Shown piece after piece: positions 28,385-41,000 of a stretch of 64,000 nucleotides of DNA. Both the position numbers and the translations under genes were made by a program. Source of the DNA: an uncultured Verrucomicrobiota bacterium (GTDB lineage: Bacteria > Verrucomicrobiota > Verrucomicrobiia > Limisphaerales > UBA9464); assembly GCA_903842505.1 (NCBI GenBank), contig CAIMMI010000337.1, forward strand, positions 27,413 to 91,412, in the 5' to 3' direction. The notes below the pieces were generated by a model that saw only the letters and a program-made list of their open reading frames with translations, was not told the DNA's origin and did no database searches. The stretch's first letter is position 1, and each line of letters begins with the position of its first letter.

Positions 28385-29158
28385 TTATTTCGCGAGGCCG
28401 CGTTCGCTGGACTGGGTGAAGGCGACGAGGTGGCGGACTTCGGGGGAGTCGCCGACCTCGGATTCGATGCGGGCGAGGGCGTTGGCAGTGGTCAGGCCGG
28501 AGCGGAAGAGGACCTTGTAGGCCTTGGTGAGCTGGCTGATGGCGTCGGGGGTGAATCCGGCGCGTTCGAGTCCGACCTTGTTGATGAAGCGGGTTTCGGC
28601 GGGGCTGCCGTCGGCCATCATGAAGGGGGCGACGTCCTGGACCACCTTGGAGCATCCGCCGATCATGGCGTGGCGGCCGATGCGGCAGAACTGGTGGACA
28701 GCGGCGAGGCCACCGATGACGACGTGGTCTTCGACGGTGACGTGACCGGCGAGGGTGGCCACGTTGGACATGATGACGTGGTTGCCGACCTGGACGTCGT
28801 GCGCGAGATGCGTGTAGGCGAGGAAGTGGTTGTGGGAACCAACGACGGTGGCCTGGCCGTCCGCCGTTGCGGCGTGGACCGTGCAGTACTCGCGGAAGAC
28901 GTTGTGGTCGCCGATGCGGACGTGGGTGATGCCGCCGCGATACTTCAGGTCCTGGGTTTTTCCGCCGAGACAGGCGAAGGGAAAGACCTCGTTGTCCGAG
29001 CCCAGGATCGTGTGGCCTTCGAGGACAACGTGGGAGTGCAGGACGGTCCGGGGTCCGAGCACGACGTGCTCTCCGAGGACGCAGTAGGGTCCGACGGTGC
29101 AGTCGTCGGCGATCTGGGCGCCCGGGTGGAGGACCGCGGTGGGATGGATGCTCGGCAT
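28385..29158 (-). CDS. lpxA: Acyl-ACP--UDP-N-acetylglucosamine O-acyltransferase
   Basis: IHPTAVLHPGAQIADDCTVGPYCVLG hexapeptides; NVFREYCTVHAATADGQATVVGSHNHFLAYTHLAHDVQVGNHVIMSN. Confidence 0.95.
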   Translation of the reverse strand: MPSIHPTAVLHPGAQIADDCTVGPYCVLGEHVVLGPRTVLHSHVVLEGHTILGSDNEVFPFACLGGKTQDLKYRGGITHVRIGDHNVFREYCTVHAATADGQATVVGSHNHFLAYTHLAHDVQVGNHVIMSNVATLAGHVTVEDHVVIGGLAAVHQFCRIGRHAMIGGCSKVVQDVAPFMMADGSPAETRFINKVGLERAGFTPDAISQLTKAYKVLFRSGLTTANALARIESEVGDSPEVRHLVAFTQSSERGLAK

Positions 29159-29190
29159 GGACGGGGAGGAGGGAACGGGTCCGGTCGGAC

Positions 29191-30594
29191 TCAGCGATCC
29201 ATCAACATGAAGGTCACGTCGGCCTCGGAGACGGCCTCGCCATTGACGGAGCAGACGCCGCGGGCCTTGCCGATCTTGCCGCGGGACTTGGTCATTTCGA
29301 CCTCGATGACGAGGGTATCGCCGGGGCGGACGGGTTTGCGCCATTTGACGTCCTCGGCGGACATGAAATAGGCGAGTTTTCCGGCGTTCTCGGCCTGGCG
29401 CATCATGAGGATTCCGGCGACCTGGGCGATGGCCTCGAGCTGGAGGACGCCGGGCATGATCGGGTGGCCCGGGAAGTGGCCCTCGAAGTACGGTTCGCCG
29501 ATGGTGACCTGCTTGAGGGCGGTGATCTTGTTGCCTTCGATGCGGGTGACGCGGTCGACCATGAGGAAGGGCGGCCGGTGTGGCAGCACCTGCATCACCT
29601 GCATGATGTCGAGCGTGGCGCCGTCGCGGATGAGGGCTTCCGTGGAATCTTTGGAGTGGCTCACGGTGTTGGCGGCCTGGTTGCGGCGTTCAGCGGGCTT
29701 TTCCGGGGATCTCTCTGGTGCGGGGGAAGGGGGAGGGGCGAAGGTCTGGGCGGCTTCGAGCGGCTTGCGCATCTGGGCGATGAGGGCCCGGGCGAGTTCG
29801 GTGTTGGCGTGGTGGCTCGGGCGGACCGCGATGACGTGTGCGTGGATGGGTCGGCCGACGAGGGCGAGGTCGCCGATGATGTCCAGGATCTTGTGCCGGA
29901 CGAACTCCTCGCGGTAGCGGAGGGGTTCGGTGGTGAGGATGGCGTCGTCCCGGATGACGATCGCGTTCTCGAGGGATCCGCCCTTGATCAGGCCATTGCG
30001 GATGAGGAACTCGATTTCCTCGTAGAAGCAGAACGTCCGGGCGTGGGAGATCTCCTTGTCCCAGGTCTCCGGAGTGATCTCGACGCTGAAGAACTGGGTG
30101 AAACGGCCGCCGCGGTCGGAACTGGTGCAGGTGATCTTGAAGCCGTTATGGGGGAACACGGCCATCTGCGTTTCGCCGACCGTCAGTTCGAGGGGGGCGG
30201 TGACCTTGAAAGGTTCGACGGTTTCGGTCTGGGCGACCATCCCGGCGTCGCGGATCAGGCGGGCGAATTCCCGGGCGGAGCCGTCCGCGATCGGAGGTTC
30301 ATTGGCGTCGAGTTCGATGACGGCGTTCTGGATGCCGACAGCGGCGAGGGAGGCGAGGACGTGTTCGACCGTATGGATCTTGACGGCGCCCTTGGCGAGG
30401 GTGGTGGAGCGCTGGGTATCCGTGACGTATTCCGCGCGGGCCTCGATCTCCGGCTTGCCGTCGAGGTCCGTACGACGGAAGCGGAGTCCGGAATTGGCCG
30501 GGGCCGGGACAATGGTCAGTGAGACCTTGTTCCCGGAGTGGAGGCCGATTCCGGAGTAACTGACTGGATTCTTGAGTGTGTGCTGTTGCGGCAC
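29191..30594 (-). CDS. lpxC/fabZ: Bifunctional UDP-3-O-acyl-GlcNAc deacetylase / 3-hydroxyacyl-ACP dehydratase (LpxC-FabZ fusion)
   Basis: QHTLKNPVSYSGIGLHSGNKVSLTIVPA and HKILDIIGDLALVGRPIHAHV (LpxC); LPHRPPFLMVDRV...EPYFEGHFPGHPIMPGVLQLEAIAQVAG (FabZ). Confidence 0.95.
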   Translation of the reverse strand: MPQQHTLKNPVSYSGIGLHSGNKVSLTIVPAPANSGLRFRRTDLDGKPEIEARAEYVTDTQRSTTLAKGAVKIHTVEHVLASLAAVGIQNAVIELDANEPPIADGSAREFARLIRDAGMVAQTETVEPFKVTAPLELTVGETQMAVFPHNGFKITCTSSDRGGRFTQFFSVEITPETWDKEISHARTFCFYEEIEFLIRNGLIKGGSLENAIVIRDDAILTTEPLRYREEFVRHKILDIIGDLALVGRPIHAHVIAVRPSHHANTELARALIAQMRKPLEAAQTFAPPPSPAPERSPEKPAERRNQAANTVSHSKDSTEALIRDGATLDIMQVMQVLPHRPPFLMVDRVTRIEGNKITALKQVTIGEPYFEGHFPGHPIMPGVLQLEAIAQVAGILMMRQAENAGKLAYFMSAEDVKWRKPVRPGDTLVIEVEMTKSRGKIGKARGVCSVNGEAVSEADVTFMLMDR

Positions 30595-30662
30595 GGGGCG
30601 GAGTTGTAACCAAGGGAGTTGCCACGGCGCAACGGGGCAATTCGGACAAGTCGGAAGATTTC

Positions 30663-30785
30663 AGTTTCAAGATTCAAGCGGGGCGGGTTCCCGGTCTCCC
30701 CGAGATGGAACCGGGATTCGGAGTCCCGGAACGCCTGCGACCCGCCTCCTGACGTCGGCGGCTACCGGGCTTGAATCTTGAAACT
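30663..30785. repeat. Intergenic inverted repeat with 17-bp arms
   Basis: AGTTTCAAGATTCAAGC (30663-30679) / GCTTGAATCTTGAAACT (30769-30785); interior CCGCCTCCTGACGTCGGCGGCTAC. Confidence 0.92.
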
Positions 30786-30800
30786 TGAAACTCTCCGGCT

Positions 30801-31853
<1,053 letters not shown>

Positions 31854-32029
31854 GGCTTGGAGATTCTCCGGTCTAGTTGCCGGAAAGCGTCGTCGTCGGC
31901 AAGACTGAGTTGAAACTGTCGCGACAGATCACCTGATCGGGCGAGTTCTGGAGAGGGAAAGTCGCTTGCTCCAGAGGGGGGCGGCTCTAACGTCACGGGC
32001 TTCCGCCCTTGGCGGATAAACGAACTTTC

Positions 32030-34927
32030 ATGAGCAACGTCCTTGAATCGTCCCTGGTTGATTCCCGCTTTCCGCATCCCGACCGGTTTGTCCGGCGGCA
32101 TATCGGGCCTGATGCCGCCGAACAGGCGGCGATGTTGAAGGAGTTGGGCTTTGATACGCTGGAGGCGATGACGGTGGCGGCGGTTCCCGGGACGATCCGG
32201 TTGGACCGGGCGATGGAGTTGCCCCCGGCGCTTTCGGAGATGGAGGCGTTGGCGCAATTGCGGTCGATCGCGGCCAAGAACGTGGTGTTTCGGTCGTTCA
32301 TTGGCACTGGCTACTACGGGACGGTGACGCCGCCGGTGATCCAGCGGAACATCCTGGAGAACCCGGGTTGGTACACCCAGTACACGCCCTACCAGGCGGA
32401 GATCTCGCAGGGACGGTTGGAGGGCCTGTTGAACTTCCAGACCCTGGTTTGCGACCTGACGGCGCTCGACATCTCGAATGCGTCGCTGCTGGACGAAGCG
32501 ACGGCGTGCGCGGAGGCCATGATGCTCTGCCATCGGGTGAAAGAGGGTGAGGAGGGGGCGGTGCGGGACCTGTTCTTTGTCGCGTCGGACTGCCATCCGC
32601 AGAACATCGACCTCGTGCGGACCCGGGCGAAGGCGCTGGGTTTGGAGGTGGTCGTCGGGGACTGGCGAACCTTTGAGTTCGGCCCGCGGGTGTTCGGAGT
32701 GCTTGTGCAGTACCCGGGGACGAGCGGCGTGGTGGAGGATTTCGGGGCGTTTGCGGCGGCGGTTCACGGGGCAGGGGCCTTGGTGGTGGTTGCCACCGAC
32801 CTTCTGGCGCTGACGTTGTTGAAGGCGCCGGGTGAGTTCGGGGCGGACGTCGCGGTGGGCAGCGCCCAGCGTTTTGGCGTGCCGTTGGGCTACGGGGGGC
32901 CGCATGCGGCCTTCTTCGCAACGCGGGATGCTTTCAAGCGACAGATGCCCGGTCGGTTGGTGGGCGTTTCGAAGGATTCGCGGGGCCGGACGGCGCTCCG
33001 ACTTTCGCTGGGGACGCGGGAACAACACATCCGGCGGGACAAGGCGACGTCGAACATCTGCACGGCGCAGGCGTTGCTGGCCAACATGGCCATGGCCTAT
33101 GCGGCCTATCATGGTCCGACGGGTTTGAAGGGGATCGCGACGCGGGTCAACCGCCTGACGGCGATCCTTGAGGCGGGTTTGCGTCGGATCGGGCATCGCG
33201 TGGTCAACGGGACCTTCTTCGATACCCTGACGATCGAGTTGGTGGGGTTGTCCGCGGCGGATGCCCACCGCGTGGCGGGTCAGCATCGGGTCAACCTGCG
33301 CGTGCTGGATGGCCAGCACGTGGGGGTGTCGCTGGATGAGGCGACCACGATCGCCGAGGTCGAGTTGCTCCTGAAGGTTTTCCGGGGCGGTCATCCGATC
33401 GGGTTCGAGACGTCGGCGCTCGTGGACGTGAAGGGGCTTCCGGCTGGGTTGGAACGGACCTCGGCGTACCTCGGCCATCCGGTCTTCAACCGGTACCACA
33501 GCGAGACCGAGATGCTGCGGTACCTGCGGAAGCTGGAGTCCAAGGATCTCTCCCTGTGCCACTCCATGATCCCGCTGGGAAGTTGCACGATGAAGCTCAA
33601 CGCCTCGTCGGAGATGTTCCCGGTGAGTTGGCCTGAGTTTGCGAACATCCATCCGTTCGCGCCTTTGTCGCAGACCCGGGGTTACCAGCAGCTGTTCGAC
33701 GAACTGGAATCCTGGTTGGCGCAGGCGACGGGCTTTGCGGGGGTTTCCCTGCAGCCGAACGCCGGTTCGCAAGGCGAGTACGCAGGCCTGCTCGTGATCC
33801 GGGCGTACCACGAAAGCCGGGGCGAAGGGCGTCGGAACATCTGTCTGATCCCGACCAGTGCCCACGGCACGAATCCGGCCTCGGCCGTGATGGCGGGTTT
33901 CACGGTGGTGCCGGTGGCGTGCGATGCGAGCGGCAACATCGACATCCCGGACCTCAAGGCCAAGGTGGCGGCCCACGCCACGGACCTGGCGTGCCTGATG
34001 GTGACTTATCCGTCGACGCACGGCGTCTTTGAGGCGGGGATCCGCGAGATCTGCGAAGCCATCCACGATGCCGGCGGGCAGGTCTACATGGACGGCGCGA
34101 ACATGAACGCGCAGGTCGGCCTGACCTCACCCGGAGCCATCGGCTCGGACGTCTGCCACCTCAACCTCCACAAGACGTTCTGCATCCCACATGGCGGCGG
34201 CGGCCCGGGCGTCGGCCCGATCGCCGTGGCCGAGCACCTGGTTCCGTTCCTGCCCGGCCATCCCGTCGTCAACCTCGGCGGAGAAGATCCGATCGGGGCG
34301 GTATCGGCCGCTCCGTGGGGATCGGCGAGCATCTGCACGATCCCGTGGATGTACATCGCCATGATGGGAGCGGACGGCCTGACCCAGGCGACGCAGGTGG
34401 CGATCCTGAATGCCAATTACATCGCGTCGCGGCTCGAGCCCCACTTCCCGACGCTGTACCGCGGCGAGAACGGATTGGTGGCCCACGAGTGCATCCTGGA
34501 CCTCCGGCCGTTCAAGTCGGTGACGGCCGAGGACGTGGCGAAGCGCCTGATGGATTTCGGATTCCACGCCCCCACGCTCAGTTGGCCGGTGGCTGGGACC
34601 TTGATGGTCGAGCCGACGGAGTCCGAGCCGCGGGTGGAACTGGACCGCTTCATCGAGGCCATGATTGCCATCCGCGAGGAAATCCGGGCGATCGAGGACG
34701 GACGGATGGATGCGAAGAACAACCCGCTCAAGCACGCGCCCCACACGTCGGATGTGGTCTGCGGCGATGAGTGGAGCCGACCGTACTCGCGGATGCAGGC
34801 GGCGTTCCCGGTGGCGTCGTTGCGGGACTTCAAGTTCTGGCCTGCCATCGGCCGGGTGGACAACGTGTACGGCGACCGGAATCTGGTCTGCTCGTGCGTT
34901 GGCATGGAAGCGTACGCGACGGCTTGA
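32030..34927 (+). CDS. gcvP: Glycine dehydrogenase (aminomethyl-transferring), single-chain P protein
   Basis: [94 protein letters not shown]. Confidence 0.97.
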   Translation: MSNVLESSLVDSRFPHPDRFVRRHIGPDAAEQAAMLKELGFDTLEAMTVAAVPGTIRLDRAMELPPALSEMEALAQLRSIAAKNVVFRSFIGTGYYGTVTPPVIQRNILENPGWYTQYTPYQAEISQGRLEGLLNFQTLVCDLTALDISNASLLDEATACAEAMMLCHRVKEGEEGAVRDLFFVASDCHPQNIDLVRTRAKALGLEVVVGDWRTFEFGPRVFGVLVQYPGTSGVVEDFGAFAAAVHGAGALVVVATDLLALTLLKAPGEFGADVAVGSAQRFGVPLGYGGPHAAFFATRDAFKRQMPGRLVGVSKDSRGRTALRLSLGTREQHIRRDKATSNICTAQALLANMAMAYAAYHGPTGLKGIATRVNRLTAILEAGLRRIGHRVVNGTFFDTLTIELVGLSAADAHRVAGQHRVNLRVLDGQHVGVSLDEATTIAEVELLLKVFRGGHPIGFETSALVDVKGLPAGLERTSAYLGHPVFNRYHSETEMLRYLRKLESKDLSLCHSMIPLGSCTMKLNASSEMFPVSWPEFANIHPFAPLSQTRGYQQLFDELESWLAQATGFAGVSLQPNAGSQGEYAGLLVIRAYHESRGEGRRNICLIPTSAHGTNPASAVMAGFTVVPVACDASGNIDIPDLKAKVAAHATDLACLMVTYPSTHGVFEAGIREICEAIHDAGGQVYMDGANMNAQVGLTSPGAIGSDVCHLNLHKTFCIPHGGGGPGVGPIAVAEHLVPFLPGHPVVNLGGEDPIGAVSAAPWGSASICTIPWMYIAMMGADGLTQATQVAILNANYIASRLEPHFPTLYRGENGLVAHECILDLRPFKSVTAEDVAKRLMDFGFHAPTLSWPVAGTLMVEPTESEPRVELDRFIEAMIAIREEIRAIEDGRMDAKNNPLKHAPHTSDVVCGDEWSRPYSRMQAAFPVASLRDFKFWPAIGRVDNVYGDRNLVCSCVGMEAYATA

Positions 34928-35098
34928 GCCGGCGAATCGGTCGGGCTTTGTTGTTTCGGCGTGTAACGCCGGGGGCGTTGGTGCGTCAGGGGAGGCAGGT
35001 AGCTTGGTGCTTTTGGCGCCTATCGAGAAACACGGGGTTGAAAGGCATTCGAGCTGCTTGTATCCCACGAGCGAGAACTCACCGAAACAACCTCGAAA

Positions 35099-38000
35099 AT
35101 GATCCTGCATCCATGCTTTCTCCGGGCCGTTGGATTCCTGTCGGCAGTGCTTGTCCTGGGACGATGTGCGGCGGCCACGGTCACCTGGGATGGTGGGGGT
35201 GACGGCGTGAGGTGGAACGATCCCGCGAACTGGAGCGGCGATGTTCTGCCGGGTTCCGGGGACGACGCGGTGCTGGGGGTGGGGCCGGAGGTTCATATCG
35301 ATGGATCGGTGGCCGTGGTAAACCGGGCGACGGTGGGGCGTCCCCTGCGGTTGGTTTCCGGGGGATTGACCACGGGCGTCGGCCTGGGAGTCGAGGCGGG
35401 TTTGTTGATCCTGGACGGCGGGTTGCTGCAGGGCCCGGTGGTGGTCGGGAACTCCGGCCTGATCCTGGCGCCGGGCGCGGCCTCGACTGAAGTGCTGCGC
35501 CTGACGGGCGATTGCACGCTGGACGGGGACATCCCGGCCGGGCTTTCGGTGACGGTGCTGGGAGCCTCCTCAGGAGGTCACGCGCGGACGACGTGGCGGA
35601 CGGGCGGGGTGAACCGGGGAACCCTTCGATTGGACAGTGTGGATGCCGGTTGGGGGTCCCGTCTGGAAATGGGGGCGATCCCGCTGGTGAACGAGGCGAC
35701 TGGCCGCATCGGGGTGGGTTTGGGAACCGGCGGTTCGCGGGTGATCGCTGGATCGGTCCGGAACCGCGGCGCATGGAGCGTCGAGGCCGGGGTCGTGCTG
35801 GAAGTGAATCCCGGTGTGCTCGGGATCGTGGAGCATTTGGGTGGGGCGATTGAGGTTGCGGCAGGATCCCGCACGGAAGTGCAGGGAGCCAGTTTCACCT
35901 GGGATGGTGGCCAGGTTTCAGGCGCGGGTCGTGTCATGGCCGTGGGCAGCCGGGTCCGGGTGAACCCGGGAGTGACCCAGGCCGGGACGGTCGTTGCCTC
36001 GGGAAACTTTGTTTTCCTCGGCAACGATTCGCCCGTGGCGACGGTCTTCGTTGAGGGAAACAGCCTCGTCGGACACGCACTGATGCGGTTGGAGGCGGAT
36101 GCCGTGAACCGGGGTGAGTTGCGCTTTGAATCGCGGGATGCGGGTTGGTGGAGTCGGGCGGAGTTGGGGAACTTCCGGTTGAGCAATGCGGTGACCGGAC
36201 GGCTGCTGTTCCGACCCGGAACGGGCGGTTTCCGGGGCCTGAATGGAATCCTGGCCAACGCCGGGCGGGTGGAGGCGGAGACGGAGAGCGGGACGGTTCT
36301 GGAAGGGGCGTACGAAGGCCACGGAGGAATCGTGGTTGGGGATGTGCGGTTCCTTCGGACGGCACTGAGTCTGGTCCAATCACCCTCCGCGGCCCACCCC
36401 CTGATCCTGGACGGCGGCGAGAACACGCTCCGGACCGATGTTCCGTCGGGGTACACGTTGCATGTGCGCGGCGGCGGCGAGGGGCATGGGTACTTGCGGA
36501 GCGCTCGCTCGTTCCGGAATGCCGGAACCTTGTTGTTGGAGTCGCGCAACGCTGGATGGATCTCGGCGATCGAGATGCCGGGCCCGGACGGTTTCGGGGT
36601 GGAAAATGTCGGGCGCATCGTGGTCGGAGCGGGATCGCTGGGTCCCCGTTGGATCCGGGGTGACCTGACGAACCGGGGCGTTGTCCAGGTGGAGCCGGGC
36701 GTCACGTTGGACCTGCAGCGGACGGGCGGCGCAGTGCTGGAACAGGCGGCCGGGTCGATCGAGGTGGATGCGGTTGGGGCGCTGGTGCTGGACACGGGGA
36801 CGTTCCGGTTTACGGGCGGCCGCCTCCAGGGACCGGTCTACGCGGTTCGGTCGCAGATCGATGTTCCGGGTGCCGGGCCTGAGGGACAAGTGATCGTCTG
36901 CGGCGATCGTTCGATGTTGGCACAGCAAAAGGCGCCTGGCGTGAGTCTGTGGGTTCAGGGCGGGGGTGCCGGTGCGGGTCATTCGCGGCTACAGATCCTT
37001 CCCGGGGCCGTCAATCTCGGGCTCATCCGGATGGAGTCCGTGAACGGAGGGTGGATCTCGGATCTGCTCTCGGACGCTGGCGTGACTCTGGAAAACGGGT
37101 TGACCGGCCGGATCGTCGCGGCGGAAGGAGCCGGGGGACGACGCGCTTTGGTGGTAAACCTCCGGAATGCGGGTCGGTTGGAGGGCATCGCCGGACATCA
37201 TTGGCTGTTTGCGGGCACTTATACCTCCCTGGGGGGATTTGTTGCGCCGGAGGTCGAGTTCATCGCCTCGACCCTCGACCTCAGTCTTCCTCCGGAGCCG
37301 GGTTCGACCCTGTTTGTTGCGGGAGAATCGAGCCGATTGGTCTCGGATGTGCCCGCTGGTACGACCCTGCGGTTCCGTTCCAATCCCAGCGTCGGCCACT
37401 CGACGCTCGTCCTGCCCCTACGCTTTTCCAATCGGGGTCGCGTGGAGGTTGCGTCCGAGGTGGCGGGGTGGACAACGACGCTCCTCCAGGGTCCCGGGTG
37501 CGAGATCCGCAATGAGTTGGGGGCGGTGTTCCAGGTCCAGTTGGGCGCGGGTGGGAGGCGGGTTTTTGCTGGGCGGATGGAAAACTTCGGGGAACTCGAA
37601 ATCCAACTGGATGCCGAATGGCAGGGCGGATTGGCGAACCGTTCCGGGGCGATGCTCCGGGTCCATCCGTCGAACCAGTTCCTCGGGGCGGGGACGAGTC
37701 TTCGGAACTTCGGCCGCATCGAATTCGCCGGGCCGGTGGGCCTCGTGCGGGTAGCGGGAATGTTCAGGCAGGCATCCGGTGGTTGGTTGCGGATGCGGCA
37801 GCAGGACGGCGGGCCCGACCGGTTGACCGTGGACAACCTCGCGCAATTGGATGGGGCGTTGGAGTTGGGTTTGGTGCCCGGAGCTTCGGCACCCCTCGTG
37901 GAGCAGGTGTTCACGGTCATCCAGGCGGGTGTCCGAGAGGGGCGATTCAGGGTGTTGGATCTGCCTGCGCTGGCGCCCGGCCTCTCGTGGAATCCCGAGT

Positions 38001-41000
38001 ATACGGCAACCGGGCTGGATCTCCGCGTCGTCGCCCGGGATGCGACGATTGCAGCGGTCGAGATCACCGATTTGGCGTCGGGACGGATCGTGCCCGCGGG
38101 CACTCCGGTTGTCCTCGACGTGGGTGTGCGGGGGACGCCTCCGATCGCCTTTCAGTGGTATCGCGACGGTGGGGTCATCGGCGGCGCCACCGCCGCGACT
38201 CTCGACCTCGGCCCGGCGAACGCCGACCTCGAAGCCAATTACCGCGTCGAAGTCTCCAATGCGGGTGGCCGGCAGATGTCGGACCTGATCCCGGTGCGCC
38301 TGGCGGAAGCGGTCGTGCCGGTGGCCAGCGCGGCCCAGACGAACCTTCCCGCGGTGGGGGGCGACGGCGTGGTGATCGAACTCTTCAACGGCATCGGGGG
38401 TGGTCCGCCTCCCCGCCATGCGGACCTCGAGGGGTTGGCCCCGAACGCGCGGATGATCTCCCCGGAAATTGATTTTCCGAGGCCGGGACTGATCGTCGGC
38501 GTCGGGGACAGCTTCGAACGATTCTTTGCCTCGACGGTCGTTCCGCCGGAATCGGTCCGGGTTTTGTCGGCGCGGAACTTCATCCTGCGGCACCGATTTT
38601 TCCTGCGCGTTGGTCCCGATTCGGACATGGATCCGACGACGCTGCCGGTGGAGATGCGGTTGGGGGTGGGTTCGGATGATGGCTTCCTGTTGGAGATGGG
38701 TGGGGTGTTGGTTGGGCAGGCCGGCGATCGAGCCTTCACCCATTCCTGGTTCGACCTCGTTTTTGAAGCACCAGGGCTTTACCCGGTGAACCTGCTGTTT
38801 GCCGCCAATGATGCCGGTGCCAGCGGATTGGAATGGTCGCGGATCAACCGGGACGGCCAGGTCGAGGTGGTGCCCCAATCCGACCTGTACACCTCGCCCT
38901 ACCTCGGCGACCGGCAGATCACCTTCGAGGAATTGCCTGCGGGGACTGTTGTTTCGAACCAGTTCCGGAACCTCGGTGTGCTGTTCACGACCACCGCCGG
39001 AATCACCGTGACCTCCGCACGCCCCGACCGGTTCGTGCCGGTGTCGATGGATCGCGTCCTCGGGGATCCGACCACTGCGGGTGCGGCTGCGGGGAGTGTG
39101 GAAATGCGCTTTGTCGTGCCGGGGACGGACGCGGGGGCGGTGACCGATTTCGTGAGCCTGTACGTGATCGACGCCGAGTGGGTGGGAGCGGTGGTGGAGG
39201 CGCTGGATGTGGACGGTGCGGTTTTGGAGCGTCGGGAACTGCACGGCGGCGGCGGGTCGCAGGAGCGGGTGACGTTCTCGCGTCCTGGTATTGCCCGGAT
39301 CCGGGCCAGCCTGGGGCGGGACACGGATACGGCGGCCATCGACCAGATGAACTTTACGCTGCCTCAGGAGTTCAACCGTGCGCCGGTGGTAGCCTCTCTT
39401 TTCGAAAGGGCGGTCGATGAAGGGACGCCCGTCGAGGTGGCGCTGGGCGCTACGGATCCAGACCTCGGACAGACGGTGCGGTACGGGTTGGTGCCTCCGT
39501 TCCCGGCGGGTGCGGTGATTGATCCGTCGAGTGGCGTGTTTCGCTGGACTCCGTCTGAAGCTGCCGGGCCGGGTGGATACGAGTTTGTGATCCGCGTGAC
39601 CGACGATGGCCTGAGCCCACTGGGCGCGGAGGCTCGGGTGCGCGTGACGGTCCGGGAGGTCAATCTTTCGCCAACGCTGCTCAGTCGGTCCGACCGATTC
39701 GTGGAGGCGGGACGCGAGTACTCCGAGACGCTGATTGCATCGGACCCGGACGTACCGGTGCAGACGCTGCGCTTCACGCTGGTCAACGGGCCGGCTGGCG
39801 CATCGATCACCGAGGCGGGGTTCTTTCGCTGGACGGTTCCCGCGGTTGTGAAGGGTCCGGTGCCGGTGACCGTGCGGGTGGAAGATGGGGCGGGTGGCGT
39901 GGACAGCGCGACGTTCCAGCTGCGGTTGCCGGTTCCTTTGCCGAACCTCCTGTTCTCGCAGTTGACGGTGCCGCCGGCCGCGGACACCGGTGCGCCGTTC
40001 CTGGTCACGGTGCGCGAGGTCAATCTTGGCAAGGCGCCGGCGAATGGTTCCTGGCGCCTGAGGCTGTGGCTGTCGCAAGACCGCATCCTGGATGGTGGCG
40101 ACGTCCTGCTCGCGGAGTATCCGTTCAACGGCGAGGTGCTGCCGACGCAGTTCATTGAACGGACGGCGCAGTTCCGTGCGCCGGGTGTTCCCGGCGAATA
40201 CTACGTGATTGCCGGAAGCGACGTGGAGAACTCGATCGTTGAGGGATCCGAGGCGGACAACTCGCGCATCGCTGGGCCGATCGGGGTGAGTTCGGCTTAC
40301 ACGGCGGTGGTGGCTACGGATTTCCAGACGGGTTTGGCCGGCACTCCCATTCCCATGTCGGGAGTGGCGACGCGCCGCAACGGTGGGCCGGCTGCCTTCG
40401 AGTTGGTCAACGTCCACCTCCTCGTCCGAGGCACGCGTCGGGTGATCTCAGCGCTGACGGATTCGGCGGGGCGGTTTGAACTCGTTTTCCGGCCGCTCCC
40501 GGGCGAGGCGGGGGAATACACGATCGGTGCCGCGCATCCGGGCGAGGCGACGGCTCCGGTCCAGGACGCCTTCCGGTTGCTGGGATTGAGGGCGGAGCCC
40601 GATACATTGGTCTTGGATGTGCCGGCGTTGACGGTGGTCAGCAACACGTTCGACCTCGTGAACCTGAGCGAGGCCACCTTCCTGCCGTTGGCGCTGACGG
40701 TCTCCACCGAGGCGGTTCCGCCGGGGGTGACTATTTCGGCGGTGGCGCCCCAGAGCCTCCCGGGAAGCGCCCGTGTGCCCATGACCGTGGTTGTGACTTC
40801 GACGACCGATGCCGACGTCGAGGGTGAAGCCGTGCTTCGCGTTGGGACGCCGGGTGGACCGCAGGCCGTTTTGCATCTGCCGATTCGGGTGATGTCGGCC
40901 CGGTCACGGTTGGTTTTTGAACCTTCCGAGCTACGCGTGGGGGCCGTGCGCGGAGGGCAGTCGGTGATTCCGGTAACCGTGCGCAATGTGGGTGGACGTC

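Noticed and set aside
31860-32029. Possible glycine riboswitch upstream of gcvP (TTCTGGAGAGGG...CTCCAGAGG)
   Set aside because: Only a simple hairpin is visible; the conserved tandem aptamer core motifs of glycine riboswitches are not recognisable.
34957-34971. CGGCGTGTAACGCCG hairpin after gcvP as terminator
   Set aside because: Six-bp stem followed by G-run, no T-tract; too weak to call.
37418-40417. 999-aa minus-strand ORF
   Set aside because: Antisense shadow of the giant protein in GC-rich DNA; Arg/His/Pro-rich translation with no domain, while the sense strand has clear domains.
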